Source of the DNA: Evansella vedderi
Lineage (GTDB): Bacteria; Bacillota; Bacilli; Bacillales; Salisediminibacteriaceae
DNA length: 64,000 nt
Reading direction: 5' to 3'
NCBI RefSeq assembly: GCF_030813435.1
Contig: NZ_JAUSUG010000016.1
Location: forward strand, 1-64,000
Part shown: piece after piece, positions 9,032 through 17,104 of the stretch
Numbering within the stretch: the stretch's first letter is position 1
Layout of the letters: every line of letters starts with the position of its first letter
Program-made: the position numbers and the translations under genes
Notes under the pieces: model-generated
What the model was told of the DNA's origin: nothing
The model's input: the letters and a program-made list of their open reading frames with translations, nothing else
Database searches by the model: none

Positions 9032-9803
9032 AAAAGTTGAATTAATTATAGAAGATAAGGTTGGAACGATTATTTTAAGCAATCCTGAGAAAGGCAATGC
9101 ATTTGACTTAGAGGCGGCAAAGCAATTATTTGAAACAGCATTAAAAGTCTCTCAACTAACAAATTTGAAAGTTATCGTTTTAAAAGGGGCAGGTAAGAAT
9201 TTTTCGTTTGGTGGAGATTTAGTCAGTTTTCAATCTCAAGGAGAGAATGTTTCTGCTTATTTAAAAGAGGTAACGCTTTATCTCCATCAAGCTATTTGTC
9301 TCCTTATTAAAATGGAGAAGCCTGTAGTAGGAGTGATACGTGGAGTCGCTGCGGGAGCGGGGCTAAGTCTTGCGAGTATTTGTGACATTGTAGTAGCTGC
9401 AAAAACGGCAAAATTTACAGCGTCTTATACGAAAGTAGGGTTAACCCCTGATGGATCATGCACATATTTATTACCCCGGCTTATTGGTCTTCGACAAACT
9501 CAAAAATTGTTACTCCTCAATCCTGTAATTGGTGCAACAGAAGCTGTAAATTTAGGATTAATTACAGAGGCAGTGAATGATGAAACGCTAGAAGATGAGA
9601 GTCGAAAAATAATTGATAGCTTAGTAAAAAATTCTGTAACGGCTCTAGGAAGGACGAAGCAGCTATTAAATGAAAGCTTCTTAGAAAATTTAGAAAGCCA
9701 TTTAACGCTAGAATCTAATACAATTTCAAAACAAGTTGGGGAACCAGACGGAAAAGAAGGGGTAGCAGCCTTTATCGAAAAGAGAACTCCCGTATATAAT
9801 TAA
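9024..9803 (+). CDS. Enoyl-CoA hydratase/isomerase family protein
   Basis: Starting at ATG 9024 (preferred over 9009 because GGGGTTGAGG precedes it) the protein has 259 residues. It shows the crotonase pattern: oxyanion-hole segments KNFSFGGDL (near residue 58) and GVAAGAGLSLASICD (near 107-121), then TKVGLTPDGS and a C-terminal helical tail. Crotonases hydrate, isomerise or cleave acyl-CoA thioesters. It is the last gene of the plus-strand operon and overlaps the hydrolase stop, so it is probably translated by coupling. It likely acts with the CoA-transferase (12011-13213) and HMG-CoA-lyase-type enzyme (14197) of the same island. Confidence 0.85.
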   Translation: MDKKVELIIEDKVGTIILSNPEKGNAFDLEAAKQLFETALKVSQLTNLKVIVLKGAGKNFSFGGDLVSFQSQGENVSAYLKEVTLYLHQAICLLIKMEKPVVGVIRGVAAGAGLSLASICDIVVAAKTAKFTASYTKVGLTPDGSCTYLLPRLIGLRQTQKLLLLNPVIGATEAVNLGLITEAVNDETLEDESRKIIDSLVKNSVTALGRTKQLLNESFLENLESHLTLESNTISKQVGEPDGKEGVAAFIEKRTPVYN

Positions 9804-9811
9804 TGTAGAAA

Positions 9812-9853
9812 ACGTGTTTACCGATCTTACTGATATTGGTAAACACGCTTTTT
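9812..9853 (+). terminator. Rho-independent terminator of the plus-strand operon
   Basis: CGTGTTTACC (9813-9822) pairs with GGTAAACACG (9838-9847), followed by CTTTTTGT. It lies 9 bp past the enoyl-CoA hydratase stop. Confidence 0.8.
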
Positions 9854-9875
9854 GTGGTCGAGATGTTCTTATAAG

Positions 9876-9920
9876 GATACCCCGATGATAATACAACTAC
9901 GGTATTACCATCGGGGTATT
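9876..9920 (-). terminator. Long hairpin at the end of the minus-strand operon
   Basis: ATACCCCGATG (from 9878) pairs with CATCGGGGTAT (to 9919), with further pairing of ATAC/GTAT inside. It sits 20 bp past the LeuD-like stop on the minus strand. There is no clear T-run, so it may protect or terminate the mRNA. Confidence 0.5.
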
Positions 9921-9939
9921 GACTCGTAACCGACCGATA

Positions 9940-10566
9940 TTAATAAATAGAATAATAAATTTTATGTCGTTCTTCAAACGCCTTTAATTTTTCTTCGTGC
10001 TTAAGTGTTAACGCAATTTCATCTAACCCGTTCAAAAGCATATAGCGTGAGTAATTGTCAATTTCAAATGAGATAGTATGGTAGCTTCCATACTCTATTG
10101 TTTTCGTCTCCAATTTCACTATCATTTTTAAAGGTTGGTCTTTTGTTAATTCGAATAGTTGATTAATTGTATGTTCATCTAATCGAATAGGAAGGATCCC
10201 ATTTTTGATGCAGTTGTTGTAAAAGATGTCTGCAAACGAAGAAGCGATTATGACTCGGATTCCAAAGTCGTGTAGAGACCAAGGGGCATGTTCTCTAGAT
10301 GAACCTGAACCAAAGTTCTTTCTTGATAAGAGAATTTTAGATTCACGATAAGGGTGTTTATTTAAAATAAAGTTTGGATTCTCCATATCATTATTTAAAT
10401 ACCGCCAATCGTAAAAAAGGAAGTTTCCGTAGCCTGACTTTTCTACTCTTTTTAGGAATTGTTTAGGAAGGATAACGTCAGTATCGATATTGGATTGATC
10501 TAAGGGTACAACAATACTATGGACTTCTCTAAACGATCGTTTATCGGTAGTTTGATTTGATATCAT
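9940..10566 (-). CDS. LeuD-like small subunit of an aconitase-superfamily (de)hydratase
   Basis: This 208-residue swivel-domain protein has the LeuD hallmarks: DQSNIDTDVILPKQFLK (near residues 22-38), the loop NFGSGSSREHAPW (near 85-97) that contacts the substrate carboxylate, and SSFADIFYNNCIKNGILPI. With a LeuC-type partner it would hydrate and dehydrate a dicarboxylate at a [4Fe-4S] centre. Its position among catabolic genes rather than leucine biosynthesis genes suggests a citraconate/methylmalate or dimethylmaleate-type reaction. It follows the large-subunit gene by 16 bp with an AGGGGG ribosome binding site. Because that partner is broken in this sequence, function is uncertain. Confidence 0.85.
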   Translation of the reverse strand: MISNQTTDKRSFREVHSIVVPLDQSNIDTDVILPKQFLKRVEKSGYGNFLFYDWRYLNNDMENPNFILNKHPYRESKILLSRKNFGSGSSREHAPWSLHDFGIRVIIASSFADIFYNNCIKNGILPIRLDEHTINQLFELTKDQPLKMIVKLETKTIEYGSYHTISFEIDNYSRYMLLNGLDEIALTLKHEEKLKAFEERHKIYYSIY

Positions 10567-10582
10567 ATTTTATAACCCCCTT

Positions 10583-11988
10583 TTAAGATATGAAATCCCA
10601 TTTTCTTACATCAACAAAATGTCCCGCGATAGCTGCGGCAGCTGCCATTTCTGGACTTACTAAATGTGTTCTAGCCCCTTTACCTTGACGTCCTTCGAAG
10701 TTACGGTTGGAAGTGGAAGCAACTCGGTCACCAGGTTTTGCGACATCTGGGTTCATTCCTAAACACATACTGCAACCCGCTTCTCGCCATTCAAATCCAG
10801 CATCCGTAAATATTTTGTCCAAACCTTCCGATTCTGCTTGTGACTTTACGTGTTGAGACCCAGGTACAGCTAGTGCCCTAACACCTTCATTTACTCTATA
10901 ACCTTTGACAACCTTTGCTGCATTTCTAAGGTCTTCGATTCTACTATTTGTACAAGATCCAATGAAGACTGTGTTTACCGTAATAGTTTCGATTGGTGTG
11001 CCTGGTTTCAAATCCATATATTCTAATGCTTTTCTTGCCATACTTTCTCTTTCTTTAGATAATGAACTTGGTTCAGGAATAACCTCTTTGATGGGAACAA
11101 CCAAACTAGGATTACTTCCCCAAGTTACTTGCGGTAAGACATTGTTGATATTAAAACTTAAAACAGTATGGAAATGTGCATCTTCATCACTGTATAACAT
11201 TCTCCAATATTCCATTGCATCGGAAAGTTTGTCACCTTTAGGAGCGTAAGGTCTACCATCTAAGTATTGAAATGTGACATCATCTGGTGCCATCATTCCT
11301 GCGCGTGCTCCCATTTCGATTGCCATGTTACAGATTGTCATCCTTTCCTCCATAGAAAGGTTTTTAATAATTTCTCCTTGAAATTCGATCACGTGACCTG
11401 TTGCAAAGTCGTGTCCATATTCACCAATGATTGCGAGGGTTATGTCTTTGGCGGTAGTACCTAATGGAAGCTTTCCTTCTAACTTTAATAGCAAGTTTTT
11501 AGATTTATATTGTCTTAATGTTTGTGTTGCAAGAACATGTTCAACTTCACTAGTGCCTATACCAAAAGCAAGTGCTCCAAAGGCTCCGTGTGTGGGGGTG
11601 TGACTATCCCCACACACTATTGTTTGGCCAGGTAAAGTTAATCCTAATTCAGGAGCGATAACATGGACGATTCCCTGGTGGGATTAAACATATTAAACAG
11701 TTTTATTCCGGATAATTTGCAGTTTTCTTCGATTATATCGACTTGCTTTTTAGCAATGGGGTCTTCAAAGGGTAATGAGCGATCGGTTGTTGGGATCGCA
11801 TGGTCAACCGTTGCCAACGTTAGTTTAGGACACCTGACTTTCCTACTTTCCGCTTTTAATCCATCGAATGCTTACGGCGAAGTAACCTCATGTATTAGGT
11901 GTAAATCAATATACAGAATTGCTGGTTGGTCTTCTTCTTCGTGTACCACATGTCTTTCCCAAATCTTTTCATATAATGTTTTACCCAT
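10583..11988 (-). pseudogene. LeuC-like large subunit, broken by a nonsense codon and a frameshift
   Basis: From ATG 11988 the frame reads [15 protein letters not shown] and continues to HEVTSP, where TAA (11872-11874) stands in place of the expected Gln before AFDGLKAE. The frame then resumes with VDHAIPTTDRSLPFED, but near 11675-11682 one base is missing, so [12 protein letters not shown] is read in another frame. The rest, from about 11678 down, is intact: [18 protein letters not shown], the Fe-S cysteine region FIGSCTNSR and [11 protein letters not shown]. Two independent lesions argue for a pseudogene rather than one sequencing error. Intact, it would form a two-subunit hydratase with the downstream LeuD-like protein. 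Confidence 0.8.
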
Positions 11989-12010
11989 GATACACCCATC
12001 CTTTACATAA

Positions 12011-13213
12011 TCAAATAATTTGTGATTCTTTAAGTCTATTCATCTCGTTTTCACTTATTTTTAAGATTTGTTTGTACACGTATTCATTATGTTTGCCGAT
12101 ACTTTCAGGACCAACGTGCCTTACTTTGCCTGGAGTGCGGCTTAATTTTGGCACAATACCTGGCATGGGAAAATCTCCAAGATGTTCGTGTTGAGTAGTA
12201 ATAATCATGTCACGCGACTTATATTGTGGATCTTCAAGTATTTCTTTTGCAGAATATATCAGTCCAGATGGAACCCCATGTTCTTCGAGTAGTTTTAAAC
12301 TAGTTTCCGCTGAAAGAGTCCTGGTCCAGTCCTCGATTAATAGATCTAATTCTTTCATATTTTCACTTCGAGCATGATGAGTAGCGTATTTGGGATGGTC
12401 GCTTAGTTCTGGTCTTCCCATTGCTTGGCAAAGTCGCTTGAAAACACCATCCGCATTCGCGCCGATAACGATATAGGTGTCATCCTTTGTTAAGTAAATA
12501 TTAGAAGGTGCGACTCCTGGAAGGATATTTCCCATCCTTTCTCTTATATAGCCAGTTAGTAAATAATCAGGAATAATACTTTCCATTACGGAGAATACAG
12601 CTTCATAGATGGCGGTATCCACTACTTGCCCTTTTCCTGATTCTTTTTTTTCATAAAGTGCAGTTAAACACCCGATCGTGGCAAATAGGGCGGCGAGTGT
12701 GTCTCCGATTGATATGCCGATTCTAGATGGTGGTCGGTCTGGAAAGCCTGTCACATATCTTAACCCTCCCATCGCTTCACCCACACTTCCGAATCCAGCG
12801 CGATCTTTATATGGACCTGTTTGACCAAAACCAGAAGTTCTAACCATTACAATACCGGGGTTAATTTCTTTTAATATCTCATAAGAAAGACCCCATTTTT
12901 CCAGTGTTCCAGGTCTGAAGTTTTCTATAATAGCGTCCGCTTCTCTGACAAGTTGTTTAAATAACTCTTGGCCTTCTTTAACTCTGAGATTAAGGGTAAT
13001 GGATTTCTTATTTCTAGATTGAATCGGCCACCAAAGTCCGTGACCATCCTTTTGTTTTCCCCAATCTCTCATTGGGTCTTTTTTATCAGGTGCCTCAATT
13101 TTTATAATTTCTGCACCAAAGTCACCTAATAATCTTCCAGTAAAAGGTCCAGCTAGCAAAGAACCCATTTCAATTATTCTTACACCTTCTAGAGGTAGCT
13201 TTTCATTGTCCAT
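12011..13213 (-). CDS. CaiB/BaiF-family CoA-transferase (class III)
   Basis: The start at ATG 13213 is chosen because AAAGGAGG lies just upstream; a longer frame to 13279 has no such site. The 400-residue protein begins with [35 protein letters not shown], cut here only for reference to the family's N-terminal pattern, and the catalytic Asp falls in [15 protein letters not shown]-like and GDTLAALFA regions near residues 160-195. Class III transferases move CoA between carboxylic acids without a free intermediate; succinyl-CoA:citramalate transferase is one known type. It is the first gene of the minus-strand operon, and its promoter carries the island operator at 13388. Confidence 0.88.
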   Translation of the reverse strand: MDNEKLPLEGVRIIEMGSLLAGPFTGRLLGDFGAEIIKIEAPDKKDPMRDWGKQKDGHGLWWPIQSRNKKSITLNLRVKEGQELFKQLVREADAIIENFRPGTLEKWGLSYEILKEINPGIVMVRTSGFGQTGPYKDRAGFGSVGEAMGGLRYVTGFPDRPPSRIGISIGDTLAALFATIGCLTALYEKKESGKGQVVDTAIYEAVFSVMESIIPDYLLTGYIRERMGNILPGVAPSNIYLTKDDTYIVIGANADGVFKRLCQAMGRPELSDHPKYATHHARSENMKELDLLIEDWTRTLSAETSLKLLEEHGVPSGLIYSAKEILEDPQYKSRDMIITTQHEHLGDFPMPGIVPKLSRTPGKVRHVGPESIGKHNEYVYKQILKISENEMNRLKESQII

Positions 13214-13330
13214 TACAATTCCTCCTTTTGGTTCAGTTGATAAATTAAGTGAAAAGATACTTATCAACTTGACGTGCAAATCCCTAATTTAAATAATTAG
13301 AAAAAAATAAATTTAGTGGATGTGTATGGA

Positions 13331-13368
13331 AGTTTTCACAGGTTGAGGGGTAAGAACCTGGTGGAAAC
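13331..13368 (-). other. Hairpin in the 5' leader of the CoA-transferase operon
   Basis: GTTTTCACAGGTT and AACCTGGTGGAAAC form an imperfect inverted repeat just downstream of a TATAAT -10 box (13371-13376 on the minus strand). The leader before the start codon at 13213 would be about 150 nt. Possible 5' stabiliser; function unknown. Confidence 0.35.
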
Positions 13369-13387
13369 TTATTATAATGATAACACG

Positions 13388-13399
13388 ATTGTATACAAA
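13388..13399. promoter_or_regulatory. Predicted GntR-family operator, site 3
   Basis: ATTGTATACAAA overlaps a -35-like TTGTAT that is 16 bp from a TATAAT -10 box on the minus strand. It is therefore placed to control the CaiB-LeuC-LeuD operon. Confidence 0.65.
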
Positions 13400-13503
13400 G
13401 AGTAAATAAGTTTTTTGAATATTAAAAAAACAGATAAGCTATTCGTTGATTTTAAAGAGAATTATTTAGGTTTTTTTAATTGTTAATTGATTTGTTTGTT
13501 TTT

Positions 13504-13515
13504 ATTGTATACAAT
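13504..13515. promoter_or_regulatory. Predicted GntR-family operator, site 4 (autoregulatory)
   Basis: ATTGTATACAAT is a perfect 12-nt palindrome, 22 bp upstream of the regulator start. It contains TACAAT, which lies 17 bp from TTGATT (13487-13492) and so overlaps the likely -10 box of the regulator's own promoter. Confidence 0.68.
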
Positions 13516-13537
13516 AAAGGTAGTGAGGTGGGGAGAT

Positions 13538-14200
13538 ATGGATCCATATGAGTTTATTAAAAATGCTATTATCACAGGTAAATACAAACCAGGGTTACGA
13601 TTAACGGAGGAGTTTTTGGCAAAAGAAATTGCAGTCAGCAGAACGCCTGTAAGGGAAGCTTTAAAACGTTTAAAATTTGATGGGCTAGTAACTTCACTGA
13701 ATAGAGGCTTAATGGTTAGAGAATTTACTAAAAATGATGTGAAGCAAATCTATGACTTGCGTGCGTTGCTTGAAAGCTTCGCAGCGAAGGAAGCTGCGTT
13801 GAGTCGTGATGAAGAGGATCTATTGGAAATGGAACGTTTGATAAATGAATTTGAATCTTTACTCGAATGTGACTTAGGTAATGAAGAAATTACTAGGAAA
13901 ATTATGGATAATAATAGCCGGTTTCATGATACTGTTATTCGAGCATCCAAAAATGAACATTTACACTTTCATATTTCAAAGGTAGTCGTATTACCATTAG
14001 TGTTCGTTTCTTTTTATTGGTTTAACCGAAAGGATATTCAGAGATCATATGAGGCACATGCCAAGTTGTTTGATGCAATTAGAAATCGTGATTTCGAAAA
14101 AGCAATGGTCGTTATGCAAGATCACATATTTACAGGTAGAGATTTTGTACTAACTAGTGAGGAAACTTTAAAATATTTTCATAAGGAGGTAGTTAAGTGA
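13538..14200 (+). CDS. GntR-family (FCD subfamily) transcriptional regulator
   Basis: The start at ATG 13538 is preferred because GAGGTGGGG lies just upstream and the longer frame runs through the operator. The 220-residue protein has an N-terminal winged helix with LTEEFLAKEIAVSRTPVREA (residues 25-44), the diagnostic GntR motif, and an all-helical FCD effector domain (about 75-215) with metal/ligand-type residues such as FHDTVIRAS. FCD regulators commonly bind TTGTATACAA-like sites and respond to organic acids or CoA esters. Its stop overlaps the next gene's GTG start. It most likely represses the island via the four operators. Confidence 0.9.
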   Translation: MDPYEFIKNAIITGKYKPGLRLTEEFLAKEIAVSRTPVREALKRLKFDGLVTSLNRGLMVREFTKNDVKQIYDLRALLESFAAKEAALSRDEEDLLEMERLINEFESLLECDLGNEEITRKIMDNNSRFHDTVIRASKNEHLHFHISKVVVLPLVFVSFYWFNRKDIQRSYEAHAKLFDAIRNRDFEKAMVVMQDHIFTGRDFVLTSEETLKYFHKEVVK

Positions 14201-15072
14201 TAAAAATTTGTGAAGTAGGTCCAAGGGATGGTTTGCAAACATTAAAGGAGCAACTCTCAACGGAAAAGAAAGTAGAGCTCATTACACGCTTAATTGATTC
14301 TGGCGTAAAATTAATTGAAGCAGTGTCTTTTGTCAACCCTAAAGTTATTCCACAAATGGCAGATGCAGTTGAAGTAATGAAAAGAATCCCAAGGAATGAT
14401 GATGTCCAATTCGGAGGTTTGGTACTAAGTAAATCTGGACTTGAGAGAGCTATCGAGTCTAATATAGATATTTTGCATGTAGTTGTTGCTGCGAGTGATA
14501 CTTTTAACCAAAAAAATGTCAGGAGAAATGTAGATGATTCATTAGCTGAATTGATTCCAGTAGTAAAAGAAGGTGTTCAAGCTAATAGAAAAGTAAATGC
14601 TGTTTTAGGAACTGCATTTGGTTGCCCTTATGAAGGAACTGTTTCAGAGAAGAAGATTGTTAGTATAGCTGAGAAATTTATTAATGCGGGAGCAAGCGAA
14701 ATTACATTAGCAGATACAACAGGACTTGCTAATCCTGCACAAGTAAAGAGTTTAATAGAATTATTATATAAAGAGCTCGGTGAAGAAGTAGAATTTGGGC
14801 TTCATTTTCATAATACACGTGGACTTGGAATTGTAAATGCATATGCCGGTTATCAGGCTGGTGTAAGACGATTTGATTCATCGATTGGAGGGTTAGGTGG
14901 ATGTCCTTTTGCTCCTAAGGCTGCAGGAAATGTATGTACAGAAGATCTCATAAATATGTTTGAGCAAATGGGAGAAGAGACTGGTATTTCAAATAACAAA
15001 TTGATTGAAACGTCACGTTGGTTAGAAAAATCTGTGGGTCTTCATTTAGAAGGAATGTTAATCAGGACTTAA
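14197..15072 (+). CDS. HMG-CoA lyase-family enzyme (DRE-TIM metallolyase)
   Basis: The 291-residue protein starts at GTG 14197, overlapping the regulator stop, with AAGGAGG upstream. It has CEVGPRDGLQ (residues 5-14) for metal and substrate binding, FGLHFHNTRGLG (near 207-218) with metal-binding histidines, and the catalytic Cys loop GGLGGCPFAPKAAGNV (near 235-250). HMG-CoA lyases cleave 3-hydroxy-3-methylglutaryl-CoA; relatives cleave other 3-hydroxyacyl-CoAs, including citramalyl-CoA type substrates. In this island a citramalyl-CoA-like lyase giving acetyl-CoA plus a 2-oxoacid is a reasonable inference. Confidence 0.87.
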   Translation: MIKICEVGPRDGLQTLKEQLSTEKKVELITRLIDSGVKLIEAVSFVNPKVIPQMADAVEVMKRIPRNDDVQFGGLVLSKSGLERAIESNIDILHVVVAASDTFNQKNVRRNVDDSLAELIPVVKEGVQANRKVNAVLGTAFGCPYEGTVSEKKIVSIAEKFINAGASEITLADTTGLANPAQVKSLIELLYKELGEEVEFGLHFHNTRGLGIVNAYAGYQAGVRRFDSSIGGLGGCPFAPKAAGNVCTEDLINMFEQMGEETGISNNKLIETSRWLEKSVGLHLEGMLIRT

Positions 15073-15105
15073 TATTAAAAAGTATAATAATACTTGATAA
15101 TTATT

Positions 15106-15142
15106 GTCTAGCAACAAATGAAAATGTTGCTAGACATTTTCT
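15106..15142 (+). terminator. Rho-independent terminator after the lyase gene
   Basis: GTCTAGCAACA (15106-15116) pairs perfectly with TGTTGCTAGAC (15125-15135), followed by ATTTTCTGTTTTTT. It closes the catabolic island on the right. Confidence 0.85.
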
Positions 15143-15342
15143 GTTTTTTATTAAAAGACACATAGGCACTGTTAATAAAAACGGAAACAATGGAATACCT
15201 TGAAGCAAAGATATATCCCTTAATATGTGGTTTTAGATTTCTAATAATCTACTAAACAAACACCCAAAAACTCGTGTATCCCTCACGAAGCCAGCTCGTT
15301 TAACGTACTATGTCACCGTAAGTTAAAGGAGGGGTTTAGAGA

Positions 15343-16620
15343 GTGATATATGAAAATAAAATGATGTCATATATAGTTTCCTTTGTCTTAATTGTATTCA
15401 CTGCGTTCACCTTCTATATGTATGGCAGTATGGATCGGTCCAATCCAGTAACTGCTTCCAAAGATACAGAAATAGGGGTGGAAGAATCAAGCGGTGGAGA
15501 CAGTGATATCAGCAATACAATAAATAATGAGATTAATGCAGATGGAGGAAATATTGATAACTCCATCGTAAACGAAATTAATGGGAACAATGGAGAAATC
15601 GATAATAACATTGAGAATACAATAAACGGTGGGAATGGGGATATAGATAATCATATTGAAAATTACATTAACGGAGACAATGCGACAATTGATAACCAAA
15701 TAGAAAATAATATAACAAATAGTTCCAATAACACGATTGATAATAGTGTCACGAACAACATTGAAGTGAATATTGATGTCAATGTAACCAATAACGTTAT
15801 CAATAATATTGAAGGTAATGGAAACGGGGAAGAAGAAAACGGTACCGGTGAAAGTGGCAATGGTACCGAGGATGAAACAGGCAATGGCGAAGATAATGGT
15901 AACGGGGATGAAGCAGATAATGGTGAAGAAAATGGTAACGGAAATGGAGAAGCTAATGGAGAAACACCTGATACCGTGTGGGGAGTTGATTCTGCAAGCT
16001 TGACAACAGAAGATATGCTTATGTGTGTCCGTGAAAACTTTGGTGATCCACAAGTTTGGGCAAGATACTTGGGAGATAAAGAAGGCGTTTCCTATGGTCT
16101 GACTCAAGAAGAAGTGGAACTTCTCCACTCCAATGACATTGATATTATGGTAATTTGGAATCACTTCACCGATGCTACTGGTTATGAAAAAGGGCAAAGT
16201 GAAGCGACAGCTGCTATTGAAATGGCTAGGGACTTCGGAATCCCTGAAGGAGTAGCCATTTTTGCCAATGTGGAACCCATCTATCCGATAGATGCTGACT
16301 TCCTTCTTGGCTGGTATGATGCCTTAGAAGAGTCAGAATATGAATCTGGCGTTTATGGAATTTTTCATCCTGACCGGGAACTGTATACTGCCTATGAAAT
16401 AGCGGCAGAGGAAAATCCTAGTTTACTAGAAAATAATTACGTGTGGACGTCATCTCCAGAACATGGCATTACGACAGAAGAAAATGCACCAGAATATGAT
16501 CCTCTAGCACCTGAAGGGGCTTTAATCGCCGGATGGCAATACGGTATTGATGCAGAAACATGTAACATTGATACAAACCACTTTGACAGCAATGTCTTTG
16601 ACGCATTATGGTCAAGTTAA
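15343..16620 (+). CDS. Membrane-anchored protein with Asn-rich repeats and DUF1906 glycoside-hydrolase-like domain
   Basis: This 425-residue protein starts at GTG (AAAGGAGG nine bases upstream). An N-terminal hydrophobic segment (about residues 8-27) should export or anchor it. Residues about 50-165 are built of degenerate 15-18-residue repeats around I-D-N-x-I-x-N-x-I-N with GNNG turns, then a Gly/Asn/Glu-rich linker (about 165-205). The C-terminal domain (WGVDSASLTTEDMLMCVRE onward) matches the DUF1906/Rv2525c-like glycoside-hydrolase-like TIM barrel. A cell-wall or polysaccharide role is likely. The minus-strand frames in this gene are shadows of the low-complexity repeats. Confidence 0.75.
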   Translation: MIYENKMMSYIVSFVLIVFTAFTFYMYGSMDRSNPVTASKDTEIGVEESSGGDSDISNTINNEINADGGNIDNSIVNEINGNNGEIDNNIENTINGGNGDIDNHIENYINGDNATIDNQIENNITNSSNNTIDNSVTNNIEVNIDVNVTNNVINNIEGNGNGEEENGTGESGNGTEDETGNGEDNGNGDEADNGEENGNGNGEANGETPDTVWGVDSASLTTEDMLMCVRENFGDPQVWARYLGDKEGVSYGLTQEEVELLHSNDIDIMVIWNHFTDATGYEKGQSEATAAIEMARDFGIPEGVAIFANVEPIYPIDADFLLGWYDALEESEYESGVYGIFHPDRELYTAYEIAAEENPSLLENNYVWTSSPEHGITTEENAPEYDPLAPEGALIAGWQYGIDAETCNIDTNHFDSNVFDALWSS

Positions 16621-16777
16621 CCAAGGAGAATAGCATTGGATGAACAATTTGGAAAGCATTGAAATAATCGTAGTCCTTAAGAAGAACATGGAACAATAAT
16701 ATAAAAGGATTTTAGAGTATGCAAAAGAAACACCTAAGATTATAATGTTATAATAAGGAAAATTTACAAATTGAGAG

Positions 16778-16830
16778 GATATCTCGTCCCCGAGACTAAT
16801 AAATAGTCTTGGAGACGGGATTTTTTATTT
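16778..16830 (+). terminator. Rho-independent terminator
   Basis: TCTCGTCCCCGAGACT pairs imperfectly with AGTCTTGGAGACGGGA, then a run of T. The 484-bp gap 16621-17104 also holds a second hairpin with GACCTG...CAGGTCC and a T-run near 16856-16907. I see no gene in the gap. Confidence 0.75.
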
Positions 16831-17044
16831 TTTTAGCATTGTTGATTGAAGCGACCTGACCTCCGGTGTAGTCAAGCGTTAACGCATTGGGGACAGGTCC
16901 TTTTTTTAGTTTATATTTAAAGTGATTGGGAATATGGAGGATTATTTCTATGAATTATTTAGGCTCAGTGCTCCAACTATTTCTCATTATCTTAAATCCT
17001 AAAATATGAAGTCTTATCAAAATTTACTACGTACAGAATATATT

Positions 17045-17057
17045 GTATGATTCATAC
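17045..17057. promoter_or_regulatory. Short palindrome upstream of the betaine-receptor gene
   Basis: GTATGATTCATAC is a perfect inverted repeat around a central T, about 48 bp before the start codon at 17105. It may be an operator; no regulator gene is adjacent. Confidence 0.3.
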
Positions 17058-17104
17058 GTACTTTTCAAAAAGTTGTTATTACATAGAAGGGAGAAGGAAT
17101 TTTG

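Noticed and set aside
2228-9803. A complete nicotinate (nic) pathway
   Set aside because: No nicotinate hydroxylase and no NicX-type ring dioxygenase are present, and CoA-dependent enzymes are not part of that route; only individual enzymes resemble Nic proteins.
11663-12010. 115-residue plus-strand reading frame
   Set aside because: It is antisense to the broken LeuC-like gene, whose homology in two minus frames explains the region.
15487-16197. 236-residue minus-strand reading frame
   Set aside because: It is the antisense of the repetitive DUF1906 protein; the low-complexity DNA leaves the opposite frame open.
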